From: a virus
DNA: 33,503 nucleotides
Virus record (IMG/VR): IMGVR_UViG_3300021956_000048
Coordinates: 1-33,503 of that record
Strand: one strand, 5' to 3'
The notes below the pieces were generated by a model. It saw nothing but the letters and a program-made list of their open reading frames with translations. It made no database searches and was not told the origin of the DNA. This document shows positions 6,912 to 12,436 of this stretch, piece after piece; within the stretch, counting starts at the first letter, position 1; each line of letters begins with the position of its first letter. The position numbers and the translations under genes are program-made.

Positions 6912-7193
6912 TTAAAATGGTAAATCATCATTATCAACTGATATTTCAATAACCTTAACAGTCTTAAACTCGTTTTTTCCCTCTGGACTCCAAACGTATT
7001 CTTTGCCGTTGCCACAATATTCTTTTTTGGCTTTCTCTGCTCTTTCCGTTGCAGTTTGTCCGTTATAAACTGTATGAGTGTTGTCGTACTTGTCAACCTC
7101 TTTGCGTTTCTCAACTACAATAGTTGCATAATGATTGCCATTCTTGTGTTTAGTGAAATTGATGTCCTCTTTTTTGATGTTTAATACTATCAT
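6912..7193 (-). CDS. SSB-like protein with acidic DDLPF tail
   Basis: This is a 93-residue protein ending NDDLPF. Bacterial single-stranded DNA-binding proteins use the same acidic, hydrophobic-tipped C-terminus (consensus DDDIPF) to recruit replication and repair enzymes. The N-terminal 65 residues have alternating beta-like segments (KNGNHYATIVVEKRKE, THTVYNGQTATERAEK), but I cannot confirm an OB fold. It lies in the recombination/replication block between Bet and DUF4373. It may be a divergent SSB or an adaptor mimicking the SSB tail. Confidence 0.65.
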   Translation of the reverse strand: MIVLNIKKEDINFTKHKNGNHYATIVVEKRKEVDKYDNTHTVYNGQTATERAEKAKKEYCGNGKEYVWSPEGKNEFKTVKVIEISVDNDDLPF

Positions 7194-7195
7194 AT

Positions 7196-7408
7196 TTATT
7201 TTAATTTATTTATTTTAAAAAATCCATTCCAAAATTTATTATTCCATAATTCAATGTTAATGGTTAAAAAACAAAACGCAAAAACAAACTCATCTGGATA
7301 ATAATCCCCATTTATTTGTTTATACCCTTTTGCTATGTATAAATTTAAACTTGGAGTTATGGCTATATTTTGTTTTGTAAAAAATATTTTGATTCCAAAC
7401 TTTCCCAT
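7196..7408 (-). CDS. Hypothetical small aromatic protein
   Basis: This encodes 70 residues, very rich in Phe, Tyr, Ile and Asn (FVFAFCFLTINIELWNNKFW). The hydrophobic middle could be a membrane-associated segment, but it contains charged breaks. No family was recognised. It is separated by two bases from the flanking genes, as expected in this operon, and its ATG at 7408 is one base from the stop of its upstream neighbour. Its very high A+T may reflect local drift. Confidence 0.55.
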   Translation of the reverse strand: MGKFGIKIFFTKQNIAITPSLNLYIAKGYKQINGDYYPDEFVFAFCFLTINIELWNNKFWNGFFKINKLK

Positions 7409-7409
7409 A

Positions 7410-7829
7410 TTATTTATTTAAAGTGATGGAATAAGTTTGTTTGTAGGTCTTCAATGGAATTTGACCTCTCTCGAATTTCTTGCCGTTTTCTTCGATTTCC
7501 TTTTGCTCGGCTTTAAGTACATCGATTTGGGCTTGTAATTCAGCCCATCTTTCGGAATATGCACCATAATCATAAGTTTGAGAGTCCTTTAACTTTAGAT
7601 CAGCACCCAAATGATTGTATGCACCTTTAGGGCATTTGTTAAGAAAATCAACAATATGTTCCTCCGCTTTAGATCGTAAGGTCTTAGCAAATACCTCAAT
7701 AGCTCCTATTTTTACTGCCACATCCTCTGGTTTTGTCAATCCCTCCGATAACTCGTTTGCGATATTATCACAATACTTTTCAATGTCGGCTTTAGTTGGT
7801 GCGACTGACCAAATTAATAAATCGTTCAT
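7410..7829 (-). CDS. Hypothetical helical protein, recombination region
   Basis: This encodes 139 residues, mainly helical: an acidic N-terminal half (KYCDNIANELSEGLTKPEDV), a central helix KTLRSKAEEHIVDFL, then a coiled-coil-like stretch (ERWAELQAQIDVLKAEQKEI). Proteins of this kind accompany RecT/Bet genes in Bacteroidota phages, but no activity is assigned. It overlaps the upstream gene by four bases (7826-7829), an ATGA-type coupling. No nuclease motif was seen, so it does not look like the missing exonuclease partner of Bet. Confidence 0.75.
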   Translation of the reverse strand: MNDLLIWSVAPTKADIEKYCDNIANELSEGLTKPEDVAVKIGAIEVFAKTLRSKAEEHIVDFLNKCPKGAYNHLGADLKLKDSQTYDYGAYSERWAELQAQIDVLKAEQKEIEENGKKFERGQIPLKTYKQTYSITLNK

Positions 7830-8014
7830 GGTTTTACTTTTATAGCTTTAAATAATTGTTGGATAAGTTCATCCCCTTGTTTTTCCATCTCGTAAAGGTC
7901 TTTGGCTAATTGTAAACAAGCCTCCATTGTTTTGACCACATCTTGATTTGGGGCTCTCTTAGAGTCCTTGATTGTTTGATCTAATTTGAGGATATACATC
8001 TCAATTGCTTTCAT
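7826..8014 (-). CDS. Hypothetical small helical protein
   Basis: This encodes 62 residues that look entirely alpha-helical (MKAIEMYILKLDQTIKDSK, then CLQLAKDLYEMEKQGDELI). It overlaps both neighbours by four bases (8011-8014 and 7826-7829), so it is translated as part of a tightly coupled bet operon. No known family was recognised. It could be a small partner of the annealase, but that rests only on position. Confidence 0.65.
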   Translation of the reverse strand: MKAIEMYILKLDQTIKDSKRAPNQDVVKTMEACLQLAKDLYEMEKQGDELIQQLFKAIKVKP

Positions 8015-8721
8015 AAAGTCTCTTTTTTAGTAGTGAACAATAGTTTCATTTTGTCGCTTTCCTGGTGCATATTGAGTTTATATAAATCTTTCAACTCTTG
8101 TACATTTAGACACAAATCAATCGCCAATTCTAAGTCTTCAAATGTCTCGTGTCGTTTGATGTAAGGGGATTTCTCAACAATTTCCTCTGGTAATTCATCG
8201 CCAGTATAAAGACCACTCAAGTCTTGTGGGAATGCTTTTCTAAGTGCAATTGACTCACACACCTTAGCCAACATAATTCTTGGCTTAGAACCCCATAAAC
8301 CCATTGGGTTTCCACTTTTATCCGTTTGTACATATTCGGACCAGTAAGCCACTCCAACGGCTGCCTCGTATCTTATATCGCCTTTAAATCTAAACACCGA
8401 TATTTTACAAGACTCCAAGTTTCCATTGGCATCGGTCGTAAAGATTGGCTCGGATTGTCCAGCATAAGTTCCAGACCTTTCGGCAATAACTCGGAAACCA
8501 TCTATTGATGTTTGGATGGTCATCTTTTTGCCGTATGATCCGTTGGGCAATTTAGTGTTTCGGTGGATGCAATAAATCTGCCTTGACAAAGCATCTAAGC
8601 CAGTGCGTTGTGCTTGGTAAAGGAATAGTTTTAGTTCATCCATTGTCGCATCTGGTGCGATTTGAGTCTTAATTAACTCGACCTGGTCTTTAGTGTAAAC
8701 CAGTGTTTTTTGTAACTCCAT
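8011..8721 (-). CDS. bet: Phage Bet/RecT-family single-strand annealing recombinase
   Basis: This 236-residue protein has strong family similarity across residues 15-175. The segment IAPDATMDELKLFLYQAQRTGLDALSRQIYCI is followed by a conserved block GLWGSKPRIMLAKVCESIALRKAFPQDLSGLYTGDEL; both are typical of Bet proteins. It anneals complementary single strands during phage recombination and replication. No lambda Exo or YqaJ-type exonuclease gene was recognised nearby. Its ATG has the AAACGTATG context, with a TATATTTG element and two DnaA-box-like sites between it and the DnaA domain IV gene. Confidence 0.92.
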   Translation of the reverse strand: MELQKTLVYTKDQVELIKTQIAPDATMDELKLFLYQAQRTGLDALSRQIYCIHRNTKLPNGSYGKKMTIQTSIDGFRVIAERSGTYAGQSEPIFTTDANGNLESCKISVFRFKGDIRYEAAVGVAYWSEYVQTDKSGNPMGLWGSKPRIMLAKVCESIALRKAFPQDLSGLYTGDELPEEIVEKSPYIKRHETFEDLELAIDLCLNVQELKDLYKLNMHQESDKMKLLFTTKKETL

Positions 8722-8735
8722 ACGTTTGTTTTACT

Positions 8736-8744
8736 TGTGAATAA
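8736..8744 (-). promoter_or_regulatory. DnaA-box-like site 1 (TTATTCACA)
   Basis: The minus strand reads TTATTCACA, matching the bacterial DnaA box consensus TTATNCACA exactly. A second identical 9-mer in the same orientation begins 31 bp away, about three helical turns. The region between is almost purely A/T. The adjacent upstream gene encodes a DnaA domain IV, the domain that reads this box. Confidence 0.6.
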
Positions 8745-8748
8745 TAAT

Positions 8749-8756
8749 CAAATATA
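8749..8756 (-). promoter_or_regulatory. Candidate -7 element TATATTTG before bet
   Basis: TATATTTG fits TAnnTTTG and lies between the two DnaA-box-like sites, about 28 bases before the bet ATG. No -33 TTG is found at 19-21 bases, so the promoter may be weak or activator-dependent. Proteins bound at the flanking boxes would cover it, which would allow autoregulation. Confidence 0.4.
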
Positions 8757-8766
8757 CCAATTATCT

Positions 8767-8775
8767 TGTGAATAA
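8767..8775 (-). promoter_or_regulatory. DnaA-box-like site 2 (TTATTCACA)
   Basis: This is identical to site 1 and in the same orientation, immediately downstream of the stop of the DnaA domain IV gene (8781). A pair of same-strand boxes with an AT-rich spacer is a plausible phage origin or operator. Confidence 0.6.
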
Positions 8776-8780
8776 CCTCT

Positions 8781-9074
8781 TTAAAGTATTAAATTAATGT
8801 TAAAAAGGTCGGTTTTTACGCTTTCATCATAAGGATGAGTCCTTTTGGCTTCTATGTTCCTAATGGCATGAATAATCGTTGTATGATCTCGGTCAAACAA
8901 TTTGCCAATCTCTTTTAGGCTTAAATCAGTTTTACTTTTGATAAACTGAATGGCAATGTGCCTCGCTATTACTAAAGCTGGAGTTCGATTCTTACCAATA
9001 AGGTCTTTATACGAAAACTCATAATAATGACAAACCACCTCAATTATTCTTTGTGCCTCCTGGATTTGTTCCAT
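8781..9074 (-). CDS. Stand-alone DnaA domain IV (DnaA-box-binding) protein
   Basis: This 97-residue protein consists almost only of the DNA-binding domain IV of the bacterial initiator DnaA. The order of elements fits: an IIEVVCHYYEFSYKDLIGKNR helix pair, ARHIAIQF, SLKEIGKLFDRDHTT and IIHAIRNI. The DHTT box (residues 63-66) contacts DNA in DnaA. The AAA+ ATPase domain is absent, so it can bind boxes but not melt an origin. I chose the ATG at 9074 because it marks the start of the domain. An ATG at 9173 would add 33 residues that overlap another good reading frame. It may recruit or compete with host DnaA. Confidence 0.85.
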   Translation of the reverse strand: MEQIQEAQRIIEVVCHYYEFSYKDLIGKNRTPALVIARHIAIQFIKSKTDLSLKEIGKLFDRDHTTIIHAIRNIEAKRTHPYDESVKTDLFNINLIL

Positions 9075-9216
9075 GTGTGTTTTCGGTCTTGGCTTTAGAT
9101 TGGGCATCGACCAATAGTTCCAACTCTTTAATTCTTTTTTTGAGGGCTTTAACTCTTTCTCGTAATGTTTCATTTTCTAACTGTATTAAATAGGTTTCTT
9201 TAGATGGGTAATTCAT
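9040..9216 (-). CDS. Small coiled-coil protein overlapping the DnaA-like gene
   Basis: This is a 58-residue frame starting MNYPSKETYLIQLENETLRE, with regular hydrophobic spacing through VKALKKRIKELELLVDAQ that predicts a coiled coil, then a Thr/Gly/Asn-rich tail. Its ATG overlaps the upstream stop as ATGA (9213-9216). Its end overlaps the DnaA domain IV gene (start 9074) by 35 bases in another frame. Coupling and composition favour this frame over the N-terminal extension of the DnaA-like gene. Function unknown; it may dimerise or act as an adaptor. Confidence 0.6.
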   Translation of the reverse strand: MNYPSKETYLIQLENETLRERVKALKKRIKELELLVDAQSKAKTENTHGTNPGGTKNN

Positions 9217-9437
9217 AATTTCTCTATTTCTTGTTTAACTTTTTGCCAATAGCCTTTATTAGACATAATTGTATTATCTAAACGAAATATTATTGGATTA
9301 GCTTCAATTATTTCATCTACTGCTATTAATGCACATTGCATTGACTTATTTCGTAAAGAATTAATATTTTCTAAATAAGGTTCTAAAAGATTTTGATAAT
9401 AGAATATTAATTGTTCTGCTTTTTCTTTTTGTGTCAT
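9213..9437 (-). CDS. Conserved hypothetical protein of flavobacterial phages
   Basis: This encodes 74 residues, helical, with the pattern MTQKEKAEQLIFYYQNLL, then CALIAVDEIIEANP and YWQKVKQEIEKL. Similar short proteins are common in Flavobacteriia phages and prophages, as I recall the family, without known function. It is coupled to both neighbours by stop/start overlaps (TAATG at 9437, ATGA at 9216). No signal peptide or membrane segment is visible. Confidence 0.75.
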   Translation of the reverse strand: MTQKEKAEQLIFYYQNLLEPYLENINSLRNKSMQCALIAVDEIIEANPIIFRLDNTIMSNKGYWQKVKQEIEKL

Positions 9438-9721
9438 TAGAATATTATATTTACTGGTAAGATAAAATCATCGGTCAATTGATAGAGTTCCACAATCAAA
9501 AAGTGATAAGATTTTAATATTCTCTTTTGGATTCCGTTAATTCTGGCAATCTTTATGAGAATGTCGTTTTCACTTGTGTAATTGTTGGCTCCATTTGATC
9601 TATGGTTATATAATTCAACGGCATAGATATCTTTCCTACTTTGTGCGTTTTTTAGCATTTCCAATAAAATTGCTGCCCTTTTGTGCAAGATTAGTTGTCT
9701 TGCTTGATGAGTTAGTTTCAT
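9437..9721 (-). CDS. Hypothetical protein
   Basis: This encodes 94 residues with a basic helical N-terminal half (LTHQARQLILHKRAAILLEM) and a mixed C-terminal part (RILKSYHFLIVELYQLTDDF). No family was recognised. Its ATG at 9721 directly abuts the stop of the ribbon-helix-helix gene, so the two are probably translated together. Confidence 0.65.
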   Translation of the reverse strand: MKLTHQARQLILHKRAAILLEMLKNAQSRKDIYAVELYNHRSNGANNYTSENDILIKIARINGIQKRILKSYHFLIVELYQLTDDFILPVNIIF

Positions 9722-9874
9722 TTAAGGCTTTTTAGGTTTTGAATAATGCTCCTCAATGATGACACTTGCCAACTTACTGGGAGTTAAATAACGCTTTTTG
9801 GACTCATTATCCAATTGTTTTTTGATGGTTTCGGTTACCCTAATACACATAACTTTCTTTTGAGTTTCTTTCAT
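9722..9874 (-). CDS. Ribbon-helix-helix (Arc/CopG-like) DNA-binding protein
   Basis: This encodes 50 residues. A basic beta-strand KKVMCIRVTETIKKQL is followed by two helices (DNESKKRYLTPSKLASVII), the layout of the ribbon-helix-helix family. These proteins bind operators as dimers through the strand and commonly act as repressors. It is one of two likely DNA-binding regulators in the early operon and could control the operon promoter at 10251-10282. The fold call rests on pattern alone. It sits directly against the next gene with no gap. Confidence 0.65.
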   Translation of the reverse strand: MKETQKKVMCIRVTETIKKQLDNESKKRYLTPSKLASVIIEEHYSKPKKP

Positions 9875-9877
9875 ATC

Positions 9878-9973
9878 TTATAAATTTTCGACTATTGCAG
9901 TTAATAACAAGGCAACCATAACAATGATAAAGCCATAAATAGGTTTGATTGAGTCTTTTTGATACTGGTTCAT
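9878..9973 (-). CDS. 31-residue single-helix membrane peptide
   Basis: The frame begins MNQYQKDSIKPIYG and continues as a hydrophobic helix FIIVMVALLLTAIV, ending VENL. A polar N-terminus followed by one transmembrane helix predicts an inner-membrane peptide. Its ATG lies one base after the stop of the first gene of the operon (TAA, C, ATG). It precedes the ribbon-helix-helix gene by three bases. The packing suggests a real early gene; function unknown. Confidence 0.5.
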   Translation of the reverse strand: MNQYQKDSIKPIYGFIIVMVALLLTAIVENL

Positions 9974-9974
9974 G

Positions 9975-10181
9975 TTACTTAGAGTTTAATAAAAGTGATT
10001 CAATTCGGTTTGATAATGTTTCCAATGCCTTTACCTCATCCCCATTATATTCAAATAATAGGTTTGTGTAAATGTTTAGGATCATTTTTTGGGTTGTGCT
10101 TAGATTGTTAAAATCCCAGCCAGTTCTTAGGCAATAGGTCATTTTCATTGCCTCTTTCATTTGGGCGATTAATTCTTTCAT
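9975..10181 (-). CDS. Hypothetical protein, first gene of the early operon
   Basis: This encodes 68 residues, helical (MKELIAQMKEAMKMTYCLRT, then STTQKMILNIYTNLLFEYNG). It is the promoter-proximal gene of the early transcript, with the start context AAACGTATG. No domain was recognised. First genes of phage early operons are often host-takeover factors, but nothing here proves such a role. Confidence 0.7.
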   Translation of the reverse strand: MKELIAQMKEAMKMTYCLRTGWDFNNLSTTQKMILNIYTNLLFEYNGDEVKALETLSNRIESLLLNSK

Positions 10182-10205
10182 ACGTTTTATTTAAGGTTAA
10201 AGTAT

Positions 10206-10232
10206 GTCGGTTGTTCCATTGGCGATACCGAC
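10206..10232 (-). promoter_or_regulatory. Inverted repeat in the early leader (GTCGGT/ACCGAC)
   Basis: A perfect 6-bp inverted repeat GTCGGT (10206-10211) and ACCGAC (10227-10232) has a 15-base loop. It lies between the predicted transcript start near 10245 and the first gene at 10181. It may be an RNA hairpin in the leader or a dimer operator for a regulator such as the ribbon-helix-helix protein. Confidence 0.45.
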
Positions 10233-10250
10233 CTAAACGCAATGTGAGAA

Positions 10251-10282
10251 CAAATATATAGCACAATTACAATACTTGCAAA
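10251..10282 (-). promoter_or_regulatory. Main early promoter, Bacteroidota consensus
   Basis: On the minus strand TTTG (10282-10279) is followed by exactly 20 bases and TATATTTG (10258-10251), an excellent match to TTTG-N19-21-TAnnTTTG. The upstream region (10283-10320) is very A/T-rich. No -10/-35 of the sigma-70 type is needed to explain it. It faces the early operon and lies next to the terminator of the preceding late unit, so the two transcription units are cleanly separated here. Confidence 0.75.
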
Positions 10283-10334
10283 AAATTACATAAGTATTTT
10301 ATGTTAATTAAAAGTTAAAGTCTAAGTAATGGGC

Positions 10335-10367
10335 AAAAAAAACCCGCCATAGTAGAAACTAAGCGGG
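10335..10367 (-). terminator. Rho-independent terminator closing the late/lysis unit
   Basis: The transcript forms CCCGC/GCGGG plus an inner UAGU/ACUA helix with a four-base loop, followed by eight U residues (plus-strand A-run 10335-10342). It lies 28 bases after the stop of the lysozyme-like gene. A further inverted repeat ACGTTT/AAACGT sits between the stop and this hairpin. Confidence 0.85.
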
Positions 10368-10395
10368 GAACGTTTGGTTTAAACGTATGAAGTCC

Positions 10396-10995
10396 TTATA
10401 TCGAATTAAAAATCAAGTCTGCCTCTGCCTCTCGCCTCCTTACCAAATCATCAAATCCCCTTGCCTCATTTAGCCTTTTAGACCTTTCCACCGCATCTGC
10501 AATCCCCTCGTAGTCCTGGTCGGCAATTAAATCCACTAATTCCCTCATTTCAGCCCTATTTTCGCCCTCTAATTTAATTCCTCGACACATTATCATCGAA
10601 ACGATTGCACCCTTTGTATCTTCGTTTAAAAGGCTTAATTCTGGGTATATTTCCAATGCCATCAAATAATAGCGAGGAATTGTCCTTTTTACCAACACAT
10701 CATAAGCATTCAAGTAAGGGATGGTAACCTTTAACAAATCGCCAATGAGCATTTGTTTGGCTGGTATTCCCTTTAACCCTAACACCCTAAACAACGCTGG
10801 AAAGTAGTTTGGGTTAATATTTCCACTCCAATCGTTTATGATCTGTTTTTGATAAGTATAAGCCAAATTGTAACCGATGCCAATCTTAATGCCTCCATAA
10901 CCTGGAAAGTTAGGTCGATGCAAAACCTTGTCATAGTAACTTTTGCCACCAACCTCAAATTGAACAATCAAATCAATGGCTTTTTTGCTTATCAT
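10396..10995 (-). CDS. Lysozyme-like muramidase (GH24/pesticin-like)
   Basis: This encodes 199 residues without a signal peptide. The N-terminal motif FEVGGKSYYDK with a candidate catalytic Glu (E14) is followed by GYGGIKIGIGYNL (33-44). This recalls the E-x-D/T-G-IGIGY layout of T4 lysozyme and pesticin-type muramidases. The C-terminal half is helical and ends in an Arg/Glu-rich stretch. Cleavage of peptidoglycan glycan strands is the expected role. The Thr normally found before the IGIG turn is replaced by Lys37, so the mechanism may differ. It overlaps the M15 peptidase by four bases (ATGA). Confidence 0.65.
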   Translation of the reverse strand: MISKKAIDLIVQFEVGGKSYYDKVLHRPNFPGYGGIKIGIGYNLAYTYQKQIINDWSGNINPNYFPALFRVLGLKGIPAKQMLIGDLLKVTIPYLNAYDVLVKRTIPRYYLMALEIYPELSLLNEDTKGAIVSMIMCRGIKLEGENRAEMRELVDLIADQDYEGIADAVERSKRLNEARGFDDLVRRREAEADLIFNSI

Positions 10996-11459
10996 GTGTA
11001 CGGCTCGTATGTTGTTTTACCATTAGACTTAACCGCCCTTAACATTTGCTTTCTTTGTTTGCCAGTTGACTCATAAGAAACATGAACCCAATCTGGGTTT
11101 TCTCTTGTTCCAAATTCCCAAATTAACTGATCAAACTCCAAGTTGTCTTTAATAAAGTCAAAAACCATTTTGTTTGTAACTCCGTTTGGAGTGCCATCCA
11201 TATCAATATCAATTGCCTCTCCGCTACAATGTTGACTTGTTGCAGATCCGCCAATGCATTTATTCAACTCGGCTGATCTATAACCAGAACTAATGTGAAT
11301 TGGGCAACGGAAATTGTTTCTTATTGGTTCAAACACTTTCTCGGCTAATAATTTAAAGTTCTCAATGTGCAATGGAGTTGGCATATTTGAAATGCCGTTT
11401 CTTTTTGCTGACTCGCTACGAATTACCTCCGATAAGTCTAAATGCTCACTTAATTTCAT
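10992..11459 (-). CDS. Peptidase M15-family endolysin
   Basis: This is a 155-residue enzyme of the D-Ala-D-Ala carboxypeptidase/L-Ala-D-Glu endopeptidase fold. Zinc ligands are visible as H77 (SQHCSGEA), D84 (EAIDID) and H126 (DWVHVSYE), with the substrate loop SSGYRSAELNKCIGG ahead of them. It would cleave peptide cross-links in host peptidoglycan, complementing the lysozyme-like enzyme downstream. It has no signal peptide, so release needs the holin. Both ends overlap their neighbours by four bases, which puts membrane peptide, endolysin and lysozyme under coupled translation. Confidence 0.92.
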   Translation of the reverse strand: MKLSEHLDLSEVIRSESAKRNGISNMPTPLHIENFKLLAEKVFEPIRNNFRCPIHISSGYRSAELNKCIGGSATSQHCSGEAIDIDMDGTPNGVTNKMVFDFIKDNLEFDQLIWEFGTRENPDWVHVSYESTGKQRKQMLRAVKSNGKTTYEPYT

Positions 11460-11548
11460 CGTTCTAATAATTTAATACTAAAATAAGTTAAAGATACAAC
11501 CCAAACGATTGCACCCACTAAAAATGCTTGTTTTTCTCTTTTATTCAT
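11456..11548 (-). CDS. 30-residue membrane peptide between holin and endolysin
   Basis: The short frame reads MNKREKQAFLVGAIVWVVSL and then a short polar end, with one hydrophobic helix flanked by basic residues at both ends. Its ATG lies inside the last codons of the holin (8-base overlap), and its stop overlaps the endolysin ATG as ATGA. Such tight placement between holin and endolysin suggests a lysis-timing peptide (antiholin, pinholin-like or regulator). The coding call rests on frame, coupling and composition. Confidence 0.6.
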   Translation of the reverse strand: MNKREKQAFLVGAIVWVVSLTYFSIKLLER

Positions 11549-11789
11549 TGTTTAAGTTCTTGTTGCCTTTAACGTTTTCGTAAGTTGATTTAAAGAATGC
11601 AGCAAATACAATCGCCACAAATGAATGGTAAATTGTATCGCTAACAACTAAATCCTTTTGAACTAAACCAGTTCCAATGTCGGCTAAAGCAAAGATTGTC
11701 ATCATAAGAAATGCACCCACACCGATTGCGATTGCAGCGTTCAAAGGACTTTTGTCGCTAAATAAATGCCAAATAAAATTCTTAATCAT
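11541..11789 (-). CDS. Phage holin, two transmembrane helices
   Basis: This encodes 82 residues. Two hydrophobic segments (about 18-40, AAIAIGVGAFLMMTIFALA; and about 50-66, YHSFVAIVFAAFF) are separated by a short polar loop, with a charged, Asn/Lys-rich C-terminus. This is the layout of class II holins. It would form inner-membrane lesions that let the endolysins reach the peptidoglycan. It directly precedes the endolysin genes, which supports the assignment. Confidence 0.82.
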   Translation of the reverse strand: MIKNFIWHLFSDKSPLNAAIAIGVGAFLMMTIFALADIGTGLVQKDLVVSDTIYHSFVAIVFAAFFKSTYENVKGNKNLNNE

Positions 11790-11790
11790 A

Positions 11791-12186
11791 TTAATGTAAT
11801 TGTGAGAATTGTAAAATAATAATGAACATCAACAATATCTTGCTTAATGCGTGGATTTTGTTGATTTTTTCTTGGTCGGTCTCCCTCGCTTCGTAGAGGG
11901 TTTTGTTGATTGAATATTTGTATTTCCAATTATAGAATGAATCTGTTTTAGCAGTAATTGTTTTATATAAGCTATCATAATCGTGTTTTTTAGTTTTTAA
12001 TGTGTCCTTTAATAAGACTATTTGTTTGTTGTAGTTCCTATAAAGGTTGTTTATTTCTTCGCCTTGTTTGATGGTCATTATTACGACTGTGTCTTGACCT
12101 ATTATCTTACTTATGGGATATTGGCAGTAACTCGAATGCACGACCAGTATCAACGATAACACTATCAAGAATCGCTTTGACCTCAT
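11791..12186 (-). CDS. Membrane/secreted protein of the lysis region
   Basis: This encodes 131 residues. A basic start and hydrophobic stretch (MRSKRFLIVLSLILVVHSSY) look like a signal peptide. A coiled-coil-like middle (INNLYRNYNKQIVLLKDTLK) follows, and a C-terminal hydrophobic helix LLMFIIILQF. The gene starts 80 bases inside the upstream gene in another frame, an arrangement known from overlapping spanin pairs. The SSYC sequence does not fit the lipobox, so an outer-membrane lipoprotein is not supported. A spanin-type role is possible but unproven. Confidence 0.7.
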   Translation of the reverse strand: MRSKRFLIVLSLILVVHSSYCQYPISKIIGQDTVVIMTIKQGEEINNLYRNYNKQIVLLKDTLKTKKHDYDSLYKTITAKTDSFYNWKYKYSINKTLYEARETDQEKINKIHALSKILLMFIIILQFSQLH

Positions 12187-12436
12187 TTAACTCGGATTTT
12201 AATTGTTTATTTTCGGTTGAAAGTTTACTAATTTCCTTAGTTGTCTCAATTATAATTTGATCTTTTGTTGAGTCAGCTTTGGATTGCATAATCTTGTTAT
12301 GCTCCATCGTTTTATTGAAATCACTCATTAACTGCTCAAACTCTTTGTCATCATTAGATACCTCTGGTGCTTTTGCTACTTTATTACCTATGAACAACAA
12401 TCCAGAGAATAAAAAAGTTAATATAAACGCTTTCAT
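12107..12436 (-). CDS. Single-pass coiled-coil membrane protein (spanin-like)
   Basis: This encodes 109 residues. The N-terminal hydrophobic helix (AFILTFLFSGLLFIG) is followed by a long periplasmic region with predicted coiled coil (TTKEISKLSTENKQLKSELN). This is the topology of inner-membrane spanins such as Rz, which help disrupt the outer membrane at lysis. The next gene begins inside its last 80 bases. It shares a one-base stop/start overlap with its upstream neighbour. Similarity is in topology only. Confidence 0.65.
   Translation of the reverse strand: MKAFILTFLFSGLLFIGNKVAKAPEVSNDDKEFEQLMSDFNKTMEHNKIMQSKADSTKDQIIIETTKEISKLSTENKQLKSELNEVKAILDSVIVDTGRAFELLPISHK

Noticed and set aside
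9075-9173. 33-residue N-terminal extension of the DnaA-like protein
   Set aside because: It overlaps a better coiled-coil frame with ATGA coupling, and the domain is complete from the ATG at 9074.
10381-10475. Plus-strand small gene after AAACGTATG at 10381
   Set aside because: The match comes from an ACGTTT/AAACGT inverted repeat, and the 28-residue frame lies antisense to the lysozyme gene.
12107-12186. Outer-membrane lipoprotein spanin based on SSYC
   Set aside because: The residues before Cys do not fit the lipobox pattern, so a lipoprotein cannot be claimed.
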